From contig CANMHY010000062.1 in the NCBI GenBank assembly GCA_947497675.1, positions 1-5,663 of the forward strand: a DNA stretch of 5,663 nucleotides, given 5' to 3'. The stretch is from Alphaproteobacteria bacterium (GTDB lineage: Bacteria; Pseudomonadota; Alphaproteobacteria; 16-39-46). The notes beneath the pieces are model-generated. The model was not told the origin of the DNA, made no database searches, and worked only from the letters and a program-made list of their open reading frames with translations. Below are positions 1 to 4,909 of the stretch, in pieces (position 1 is the stretch's first letter; each line of letters opens with the position of its first letter). A program made the translations under genes and the position numbers.

Positions 1-2
1 TT

Positions 3-119
3 TCTGAATGTGATCTTATTTTACATCCTGAAGTTATTGTTCCGTTGATCATCGTTGTAGCACAGTCAGAGGAAGAGGCTCAGGCTAAAATGTCAGAGCA
101 GAAATTATCAAAGATCTAA
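3..119 (+). CDS. C-terminal end of an unrecognised protein (partial, 5' end outside window)
   Basis: Reading frame 3 is open from the window edge to a TAA at 117-119 and gives 38 residues; the other two forward frames hit stops within the first 50 bases. The tail starts SECDLILHPEVIVPLIIVVA, a short hydrophobic stretch rich in V and I, and ends in a charged, glutamate- and lysine-rich segment (roughly the last 18 residues, finishing KLSKI). That pattern would fit a final beta-strand or core helix followed by a solvent-exposed helix. I do not recognise the family, and so short a tail cannot assign one. The gene ends 20 bases before the nucleoside hydrolase start, with no terminator between, so the two are probably co-transcribed. 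An open 38-codon frame could occur by chance, but the stop placed just before a ribosome-binding site favours a real gene end. Confidence 0.55.
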   Translation, partial: SECDLILHPEVIVPLIIVVAQSEEEAQAKMSEQKLSKI

Positions 120-139
120 TTGGTTAGAGTTTAGGATAA

Positions 140-1084
140 ATGATGAAGCCGCGCGCTCTTATTTTTGATTGTGATCCTGGGACGGATGATGCTGTTGCCT
201 TGTTGATGGCTTTTGCACATCCGGAACGTTTAAACATTTTGGGAGTGACGACGGTGGGGGGTAATGTCCCCTTGAGGTATACATCCCTCAATGGACTTAA
301 GATTGCTGAGCTTGCGGGGCGCGAAGATATTCCGGTATTTGCCGGGTGTGATCGGCCGTTGGTAAAACATGAATATTTAAGTGTCGAACAAATTCATGGT
401 AAAACGGGCCTCGCGGGGGTTAGTTTCCCCGAGCCGAAAAGGGCTTTAGAATCGGAGCATGCGGTTGATTTTATCATTCGAACGCTGTTGCAGAGCTCTG
501 AAAAAATTACCCTGGCTGTGACTGGTCCGCAGACAAACATTGCTATGGCCCTTGTGAAAGAACCTAAAATAGTTTCAAAAATTGATGAGATTGTTTTTAT
601 GGGAGGGTCGATTACAGAGGGGAACATAACGCCAGCAGCGGAATTCAATTTCTTTATGGATCCTCATGCTGCCCATGTTGTTTTATCAAGCAAGATTAAA
701 CTGACGATGATGGGGCTTGATGTGACCCATCAGCTGGTCACAACCCCAGCACGTCTGAAAGCTATTCAGGGTATTGGGAATAGGCAATCTCAAGCCGTTT
801 TTGATATTCTCTCATTCTCGGGAGCGTATGATATGAACCGTTATGAAATAGACGGCGGACATATTCATGATGCGGCTGTGACGGCGTATCTCTTACAGCC
901 GGAATTATTTCAAGGCCGGGAATGTCCTGTCGACGTTGAGATTTCAGGTCATCTGACCCTGGGACGAACGTTGGTTGATTGGTATAATTCAAACAAATTT
1001 GAGACGAATGTTAAAGTGATCCGCAGTGTGGATATTGAAGGGTTTTATGACCTCTTGCTCGAATGTTTAAAGAAATACTCTTAA
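140..1084 (+). CDS. Inosine/uridine-preferring nucleoside hydrolase (IunH/Rih family)
   Basis: This enzyme hydrolyses the N-glycosidic bond of ribonucleosides to free base and ribose, a cytosolic nucleoside-salvage step. The calcium-binding signature FDCDPGTDDAVAL lies at residues 9-21 (D10, D12, D16, D17). The ribose-binding segment GNITPAAEFNFFMDP (161-175) carries N162, E168 and N170. The catalytic GHIHDAAV segment has H243 and D244. All of these sit exactly two residues later than N160, E166, N168, H241 and D242 of the Crithidia IU-nucleoside hydrolase, and 314 residues is the usual family length, so the gene looks intact and active. Two ATGs stand in tandem (140 and 143). The AGGA at 133-136 is 3 bases from the first and 6 from the second, so the second ATG may be the true start. 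Substrate choice among inosine, uridine, cytidine and others cannot be read from the sequence, so no rih letter is given. It probably shares a transcript with the gene ending at 119. Confidence 0.96.
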   Translation: MMKPRALIFDCDPGTDDAVALLMAFAHPERLNILGVTTVGGNVPLRYTSLNGLKIAELAGREDIPVFAGCDRPLVKHEYLSVEQIHGKTGLAGVSFPEPKRALESEHAVDFIIRTLLQSSEKITLAVTGPQTNIAMALVKEPKIVSKIDEIVFMGGSITEGNITPAAEFNFFMDPHAAHVVLSSKIKLTMMGLDVTHQLVTTPARLKAIQGIGNRQSQAVFDILSFSGAYDMNRYEIDGGHIHDAAVTAYLLQPELFQGRECPVDVEISGHLTLGRTLVDWYNSNKFETNVKVIRSVDIEGFYDLLLECLKKYS

Positions 1085-1203
1085 GTATAAAAGATTTGGG
1101 TTTGATTACCCTTAGACAAAAAAACTCTTAATTGATTTCAAATTATTTGCATCATGTCGTATGATATTCCATTTAAAAGCAAATAAATTATTTCCTTATT
1201 AAG

Positions 1204-1249
1204 GAAAGCCTCATGTATCCTTATTCTCACAGACGGAACATGAGCTTTC
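1204..1249 (+). ncRNA. Long bulged hairpin, candidate structured RNA element
   Basis: GAAAGC (1204-1209) pairs with GCTTTC (1244-1249), and TCATGT (1211-1216) with ACATGA (1238-1243), leaving C1210 bulged. TCC (1218-1220) can extend the helix with GGA (1235-1237) across a bulged A1217. That makes about 15 base pairs with a 14-base loop, much more than its AT-rich surroundings suggest by chance. No T tract follows directly, so it is not a simple terminator. With the T8 stem-loop 66 bases further on, it could form a small RNA of roughly 140 bases or a structured 3' UTR of the nucleoside hydrolase message. No promoter could be placed firmly upstream, and the strand is chosen only because of the plus-strand T8. 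It could also be a DNA-level element. Confidence 0.35.
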
Positions 1250-1314
1250 TATAAATCCTATTGCTTATGGGTCATTAAAGATGATTTTAAATTAAAAACT
1301 GACTTTCCGCCACC

Positions 1315-1340
1315 CTGCTGACATGGGAGCAGTTTTTTTT
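1315..1340 (+). terminator. Probable Rho-independent terminator (short stem, T8 tract)
   Basis: CTGCT (1315-1319) pairs with AGCAG (1328-1332) around an 8-base loop and is followed at once by eight T (1333-1340). A longer alternative pairing joins AAAAACTG (1294-1301) to CAGTTTTT (1330-1337), with CCC (1313-1315) and GGG (1325-1327) inside. The T tract makes termination plausible, but a five-pair stem is weak. It lies 230 bases past the nucleoside hydrolase stop, so it would end either that transcript's long 3' UTR or a separate small RNA. Confidence 0.45.
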
Positions 1341-1410
1341 ACACAGGGCTCTCAGCGCTTCTTTCAAAAATAGGAGGCCCAGGGAGGATTTTTAGGTCAA
1401 AATATAAATA

Positions 1411-1451
1411 TTTACCCTCTCAATGTAAAAAATTTACATTCTCATTGTAAA
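1411..1451. promoter_or_regulatory. Tandem pair of 19-bp dyads (TTTAC-N9-GTAAA), candidate operator
   Basis: TTTACCCTCTCAATGTAAA (1411-1429) and TTTACATTCTCATTGTAAA (1433-1451) match at 16 of 19 positions and repeat with a 22-base period, about two helical turns. Each copy is itself an inverted repeat with TTTAC/GTAAA arms. Their junction also forms a perfect 8-bp hairpin, AATGTAAA/TTTACATT (1422-1440). A further partial half-site, CAACGTAAA, follows at 1452-1460. Repetition of a two-fold symmetric site on one DNA face is typical of operators for dimeric repressors. The protein that would bind is unknown, and no regulator gene is present in the window. Confidence 0.5.
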
Positions 1452-1463
1452 CAACGTAAAATC

Positions 1464-1551
1464 ATGATGAAAATTTTATTTCCTTAGAGGAGAAGAATTA
1501 TTGCCCTTGGGTCCTCACCTCTATGCTGTTCCTCTCATCGATGATGATTAA
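1464..1551 (+). other. Two tiny ORFs around a strong Shine-Dalgarno sequence, possible leader or gene remnant
   Basis: ATGATG at 1464 opens a 7-codon frame (MMKILFP) ending at TAG 1485-1487. That stop overlaps AGAGGAGA (1486-1493), one of the best Shine-Dalgarno matches in the window. Seven bases later a TTG (1501-1503) opens a 16-codon frame, MPLGPHLYAVPLIDDD, which stops at 1549-1551. A second frame across the same bases stays open from about 1460 to a TGA near 1562 but has no start before codon 21. I recognise none of these peptides. They may be a leader peptide for fic control, the scar of a lost gene, or chance. Confidence 0.2.
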
Positions 1552-1599
1552 GAAGGTAAGACCGTGATTCAAAATTCACAAAAATATATTTTTCTAAGA

Positions 1600-1639
1600 G
1601 TATTTCATGGAATATAAGTATTTTTCATGATAATATAAG
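1600..1639. repeat. Imperfect tandem repeat just upstream of fic, with possible -10 elements
   Basis: GTATTTCATGGAATATAAG (1600-1618) is followed directly by a second copy at 1618-1639 that differs by three inserted bases and one change. TTTCATG recurs at 1603, 1623 and again at 1671, where its ATG is the fic start codon. The copies contain TATAAG (1613-1618, 1634-1639) and GATAAT (1629-1634), each a 5 of 6 match to a -10 box, but no good -35 box lies 16-18 bases upstream of them. A clear TTGACT at 1648-1653 would put its -10 over the fic start codon, which does not suit this start. The repeat is visible; a regulatory role is inference. Confidence 0.35.
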
Positions 1640-1674
1640 GGGTGTTATTGACTTAAAAAAAGAAATCATTTTTC

Positions 1675-3231
1675 ATGAAACAAAAAGATATTAAAGACTT
1701 TTCAGAAAACCTAAGCATTTTTCAGGGGAGGGCACTTCCAGAAAGAGAGGGAGGTCTTGAAGGGTATGCAACCCTTATAAATGCTTATGATTTAAAAGTT
1801 CCTCTTCCTGAAATGCTTTCTTTTATTAGCGCCAAGCACGTGCGTTATCAAACGGATGAATGGGAGGTCTATACGTTACGCCACAAACCGAAAGATACCC
1901 TACAAGGACATTTAAAGTTTGCTTTAAAATATGAGGGAATTAATCTGGGAATTTTAAATGCCCTTTTTAAAAAGATATCCCCAAAAGAAATTGAAACGTG
2001 GATCAAGCAAGAGCCCGTGGGCCAATATAGTCGGCGCATCTGGTTTTTCTATGAGTGGCTGACAGAACAAAAACTTAATCTTCCCGATGCCGATACGGGA
2101 AACTACGTAGAGGCCATAAACCCTTCTCAGCAGTATGCAACGCTCCAAAATACATCTCATCGTCATCGTGTGATTAATAATTTGCCGGGAGGGAGAGATT
2201 TTTGTCCTCTGGTTCGGCGAACTGATAAAATTGAGACGTTTAAAACGCGGAATTTAAGTAAATTGGCGCATCAACAAACAGGGATGATTCATAAGGATGT
2301 TTTGACACGTGCTGCTGCATTTTTATTGTTAAAGGACTCGCGTGCTTCTTTTGCAATTGAAGGGGAAAGTCATTTAAAAAATAGAATTGAACGGTGGGGA
2401 CGTGCAATATCTCAAGCAGGTCTTCGTCCCATAAATTTAGAGGAGCTTTTAAGGCTTCAAAGAATCGTCATTGAAGATACACGTTTCGTGAAACTCGGAC
2501 TCAGGGAAGAGGGGGGATTTATTGGGGTTCATGAACGCGGAACAGGAATGCCACTTCCGGATCATATATCCGCCCATCCCAAAGATTTACCATTGCTCTT
2601 AGAGGGAATGACGCAAGCTTATAATGATCTTCGAAAAAAAGAAGATGTCGACCCTGTTATTCTTGCGGCGATTATTGCCTTTGGTTTTGTCTTTATTCAT
2701 CCGTTTGTTGATGGCAACGGGCGTATCCAGCGTTATCTTATTCATCATGTCCTTGCAGATCTTGATTTTGCGCCGAAAGGAATTTTTTTTCCAATATCCG
2801 CTGTTATTTTAGAGCGGATAGATGAGTATAGATGTGTTCTTGAGTCTTACTCGAAGCCGCGTCTTGAGTATATCAATTGGCGCCCCACCAAAGAAGGAAA
2901 TGTCGAAATACTGAATGAGACAGTTGATCTCTATCGGTATTTTGATGCAACGAGAATGGTAGAGTTTCTCTACGATTGCGTTTCAGAAACAATTGAGAAA
3001 GTTCTTCCCGCAGAAATACAGTATTTGGAATGTTATGACCGAATGAAAAGAGAGATTGATAAATTCTTTGATATGCCAAATTATCTAGCGGATTTGCTTA
3101 TCCATTTTTTGGAGCAAAATAAAGGGAAAATTTCTAAAAGAGCAAAAGAAAAAGAGTTTAGAGCCCTTTCGACAGAAGAATGTACGAACCTTGAAAAACT
3201 TTATGAGGAAATATTCAAAGAGCAAGATTAA
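1675..3231 (+). CDS. Fic-domain protein, self-inhibited (class II) AMP-transferase type
   Basis: Fic enzymes usually transfer AMP from ATP to hydroxyl groups of target proteins. The active-site motif HPFVDGNGRIQR (342-353) is complete: catalytic H342, the metal-binding D346 and the phosphate-binding GNGR. The flap before it (about 280-298, GFIGVHERGTGMPLP) positions targets. An inhibitory helix of the form S/T-xxx-E-G/N is present N-terminal to the core (S225, E229, G230), so the ATP site is probably blocked by the protein itself and no partner antitoxin is needed. Residues 15-195 form the conserved N-terminal region of a widespread family of roughly 500-residue Fic proteins (EREGGLEGYATLINAYDLKVP near 24-44, DFCPLVRRT at 175-183); residues 410-518 are a helical C-terminal region. 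There is no signal peptide or membrane segment. The start at 1675 is the first possible in this frame after a TAA at 1654, but its Shine-Dalgarno is poor (AAAGAAA). The gene stands alone between spacers of 590 and 180 bases. Target protein and biological role (toxin, stress regulator or effector) cannot be told. Confidence 0.93.
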   Translation: MKQKDIKDFSENLSIFQGRALPEREGGLEGYATLINAYDLKVPLPEMLSFISAKHVRYQTDEWEVYTLRHKPKDTLQGHLKFALKYEGINLGILNALFKKISPKEIETWIKQEPVGQYSRRIWFFYEWLTEQKLNLPDADTGNYVEAINPSQQYATLQNTSHRHRVINNLPGGRDFCPLVRRTDKIETFKTRNLSKLAHQQTGMIHKDVLTRAAAFLLLKDSRASFAIEGESHLKNRIERWGRAISQAGLRPINLEELLRLQRIVIEDTRFVKLGLREEGGFIGVHERGTGMPLPDHISAHPKDLPLLLEGMTQAYNDLRKKEDVDPVILAAIIAFGFVFIHPFVDGNGRIQRYLIHHVLADLDFAPKGIFFPISAVILERIDEYRCVLESYSKPRLEYINWRPTKEGNVEILNETVDLYRYFDATRMVEFLYDCVSETIEKVLPAEIQYLECYDRMKREIDKFFDMPNYLADLLIHFLEQNKGKISKRAKEKEFRALSTEECTNLEKLYEEIFKEQD

Positions 3232-3264
3232 TCTAAACTCTCTTCTTCAAGTCAAAGAATTCTG

Positions 3265-3301
3265 AATCCATAATTTTTTGTGGATTAGGTCCGCTCTGAC
3301 C
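3265..3301. repeat. Two short hairpins downstream of fic
   Basis: AATCCA (3265-3270) and TGGATT (3281-3286) form a 6-bp stem with a T-rich 10-base loop. Directly after, GGTC (3288-3291) and GACC (3298-3301) form a 4-bp stem with a 6-base loop, followed by a pyrimidine-rich run. Neither has a clean T tract behind it. They may slow or end the fic transcript, but this is weak evidence. Confidence 0.25.
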
Positions 3302-3371
3302 CTGCTTTCTTCTTGCTCTTGCTTCAGATTTCAATTACCTTTGGAACAATAAGAATCCTCTTCTGAATATT

Positions 3372-3393
3372 AAGAAGGCCCCCTTTTTTTTTT
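3372..3393 (+). terminator. Weak terminator-like stem with T10 run before rpe
   Basis: AAGAAGG (3372-3378) can fold on CCTTTTT (3382-3388) over a CCC loop, with one G-T pair, and T continues to 3393. Only two pairs are G-C, and the run ends 18 bases before the rpe start codon, leaving no room for an rpe promoter downstream. It may be an attenuator-like pause or simply a homopolymer tract in the rpe leader. Confidence 0.2.
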
Positions 3394-3411
3394 AAAAAAA
3401 GTTTCTGAAAA

Positions 3412-4092
3412 ATGCTTAAAGTTAATGATCACCCTAAAATTGCCCCCTCTCTTCTTGCGGCTGATTTTGCAGCCTTGAAAGAAGAAGTTTTAGCTCTTGA
3501 GCATGCGGGTGCAGATTGGCTTCATTGGGATGTGATGGACGGTCATTATGTTCCCAATCTTACGTTTGGTCCGATGGTGGTTAAAGCCTTGAGACCCGTA
3601 ACACGTCTTGTGTTTGATGTTCATTTAATGATTCAGCCTGTGACGCCTTTTATAAAAGCTTTTGCCGACGCAGGTGCTGACTTTATTACGTTTCATCCGG
3701 AAGCAAGTACAGATTCCCTCGAAGATATACGCTTGATAAAAAATCTTGGTAAAAAAGCAGGACTTTCATTGAATCCAGAAACGCCTCTTGAGACCGTTCT
3801 TCCTTTTCTTGAAATGTTGGATCTTGTTCTTATTATGACAGTCTCTCCGGGGTTCGGAGGGCAAAGTTTTAAAGAGGAACCTCTTTTAAAAATGGCAGAA
3901 CTCAGTCGTCTCATTGATCAAAAAGAGCTTTCCACTCTGCTCTCTGTTGATGGCGGAATTGCTCCTCAAACGGCACAGAGAGCCTTAATGTATGGCGCAG
4001 ATGTTCTTGTGGCAGGAACAAGTATTTTGTCTCATAAAAATCAGTATAAAGAGGCAATTGACGCATTGCGTCACCCTTTTAAAGACACGTAA
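3412..4092 (+). CDS. rpe: Ribulose-phosphate 3-epimerase
   Basis: It interconverts D-ribulose 5-phosphate and D-xylulose 5-phosphate in the cytosolic pentose phosphate pathway. The family signatures appear in order along a TIM barrel: IAPSLLAADFA (10-20), HWDVMDGHYVPNLTFGP (38-54), FDVHLM (68-73), MTVSPGFGGQSF (about 143-154) and SVDGGI (178-183). The metal ligands and acid/base pair of the family are all present: H38, D40, H71 and D180, with D40 and D180 the catalytic aspartates. The length of 226 residues is normal. The start at 3412 is the only option in frame, since a TGA lies at 3406-3408, yet no Shine-Dalgarno is visible; the leader is a T10A7 run followed by GTTTCTGAAA. It is first in a tight cluster, with the next start codon 8 bases after its stop. 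Identification is secure. Confidence 0.97.
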   Translation: MLKVNDHPKIAPSLLAADFAALKEEVLALEHAGADWLHWDVMDGHYVPNLTFGPMVVKALRPVTRLVFDVHLMIQPVTPFIKAFADAGADFITFHPEASTDSLEDIRLIKNLGKKAGLSLNPETPLETVLPFLEMLDLVLIMTVSPGFGGQSFKEEPLLKMAELSRLIDQKELSTLLSVDGGIAPQTAQRALMYGADVLVAGTSILSHKNQYKEAIDALRHPFKDT

Positions 4093-4100
4093 AGAGTTTT

Positions 4101-4886
4101 ATGACGGGTTCCGCACCTCCTAAAATTTTTTGTAAATCGACCTTAAAGCAGCACCGTCTGAAAGGTTTGTCCCTTTTAAATTCTAAAGACCCTCTTCTTT
4201 TAGAAGTTGAGAATAACCTTCTTGTACGTGTTCAAGATTTTAAAAAGGACTTTCCTGAAATTTTAACGCTTGGGTTTCGGACGGAAGCTTTAAGTGAGTT
4301 TATAAAATCGGTCCCATTTCCCGCACACTTGATTTCAGGATTTCCTTTAACAGATGCGCCTTTTACGGACTTTGTTTTTGATGAAGAACGTCTCCCTCTT
4401 GCGCTCGAAAAGTTTGATCTGATTATAAGTGCCCTTCATCTCCACACGGTAAATGATCTTCCGGGAAGTTTGGTACAGTTGCGTCATGCCTTGAAACCTC
4501 ACGGCCTTTTTATGGGGGCTTTTTTAGGAGGCGACACTTTAAAGGAATTGCGTACCGCCTTTTTTAAAGCTGAGACGCTTTTAAAAAATGGGATTTCTGC
4601 ACGTTTTGCGCCTCAAATTGATATCAAAGGAGCGGCCAATCTGTTGAAACGTGCTGGGTTTGAAACGCCCATCTCTGAATCTCAAACCATAACGCTTTTT
4701 TATGAAACCCCGCTTGATTTATGCCATCACCTTAAGGCGCTCTCTGAAACAAATTCTCTTGTAGCGCGTTCAAAAGGATTAACATCCCCAACGTTTTTGA
4801 GGAAAGCCTTTGAATTTTATGAGACCATTAAGGATTGTCTTCCGTTAACTTTTGAGATAATTTATGTGACAGCTTGGAAAGTATAG
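4101..4886 (+). CDS. NDUFAF5-like SAM-methyltransferase-fold protein with degenerate motif I
   Basis: The C-terminal two thirds match the alphaproteobacterial/mitochondrial NDUFAF5 (C20orf7) family: FDLIISALHLHTVNDLPG (105-122), ALKPHGLFMGAFLGGDTL (130-147), ELR (149-151), a sequence around FAPQIDIKGAANLLKRAGF, and the ETNSL element further on. In humans NDUFAF5 acts in complex I assembly and hydroxylates an arginine of NDUFS7; the bacterial role is not established here, and BioC-like naming in databases would be misleading. Unusually, the glycine-rich SAM motif I, normally of the form LDLGCGxG, reads ILTLGFRTEAL at 54-64, having lost the acidic residue and all but one glycine. The post-I acidic region is hard to place. 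The protein may bind SAM poorly or use another ligand. At 261 residues it is slightly shorter than the family. It starts 8 bases after rpe with only a weak AAAGAG ribosome site. No signal peptide is seen. Confidence 0.82.
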   Translation: MTGSAPPKIFCKSTLKQHRLKGLSLLNSKDPLLLEVENNLLVRVQDFKKDFPEILTLGFRTEALSEFIKSVPFPAHLISGFPLTDAPFTDFVFDEERLPLALEKFDLIISALHLHTVNDLPGSLVQLRHALKPHGLFMGAFLGGDTLKELRTAFFKAETLLKNGISARFAPQIDIKGAANLLKRAGFETPISESQTITLFYETPLDLCHHLKALSETNSLVARSKGLTSPTFLRKAFEFYETIKDCLPLTFEIIYVTAWKV

Positions 4887-4894
4887 ATAAAATT

Positions 4895-4899
4895 AGGAG
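4895..4899 (+). promoter_or_regulatory. Ribosome-binding site that fixes the deformylase start
   Basis: AGGAG lies 10 bases before the ATG at 4910. A TTG at 4874 would lengthen the protein by 12 residues, overlap the methyltransferase gene by 13 bases and lack a comparable site, so 4910 is chosen. Confidence 0.75.
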
Positions 4900-4909
4900 T
4901 TTCAGAATT

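Larger units (their letters stand above)
1085..1674. other. 590-base spacer between nucleoside hydrolase and fic, structured but without a clear protein gene
   Basis: I find no open frame here with a convincing start, length and recognisable protein. The stretch is AT-rich and holds a bulged hairpin (1204-1249), a stem-loop followed by eight T (1315-1340), paired TTTAC-N9-GTAAA dyads (1411-1451), tiny ORFs around a strong Shine-Dalgarno sequence (1464-1551) and an imperfect tandem repeat (1600-1639). Smaller inverted repeats are GGGT/ACCC at 1098-1111 and ATCAT/ATGAT at 1151-1165. Possible roles are 3' end of the upstream transcript, a small RNA, and the control region of fic. Confidence 0.7.

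Noticed and set aside
394..648. 84-codon open frame on the minus strand inside the nucleoside hydrolase gene
   Set aside because: It lies wholly within a gene with all catalytic residues intact, has no recognisable domain and is explained by codon bias of the plus-strand gene.
1421..1460. CAnnGTAAA repeats as a CRISPR-like or iteron array
   Set aside because: There are only two full units and one partial half-site, with no even spacers, no cas or replication gene and no DnaA-box cluster; a repressor operator explains them better.
1085..1674. Search for a tRNA, tmRNA, 6S RNA, riboswitch or a separate Fic antitoxin gene in the long spacer
   Set aside because: No cloverleaf, CCA end or known riboswitch core could be recognised, and no small ORF carries the S/T-xxx-E-G/N inhibitory motif; that motif is inside fic itself.
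1648..1677. TTGACT at 1648-1653 as -35 box of the fic promoter
   Set aside because: With normal spacing the -10 would fall on the start codon at 1675 and transcription would begin inside the gene; the next in-frame methionine is at residue 48, after conserved N-terminal sequence.
2624..2812. 62-codon plus-strand frame inside fic, hydrophobic and membrane-like
   Set aside because: It overlaps the Fic active-site motif in another frame; its leucine-rich look comes from reading AT-rich codons out of phase.
3288..3302. GGTCCGCTCTGACCC as a trace of a mobile element or repeat family
   Set aside because: It occurs once, there is no transposase or second copy in the window, and a short self-complementary word is not enough to name an element.
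4874..4909. TTG start that would add 12 residues to the deformylase
   Set aside because: It overlaps the methyltransferase gene and lacks a ribosome site, while AGGAG stands 10 bases before the ATG at 4910, and the N-terminus from there is adequate for the family.
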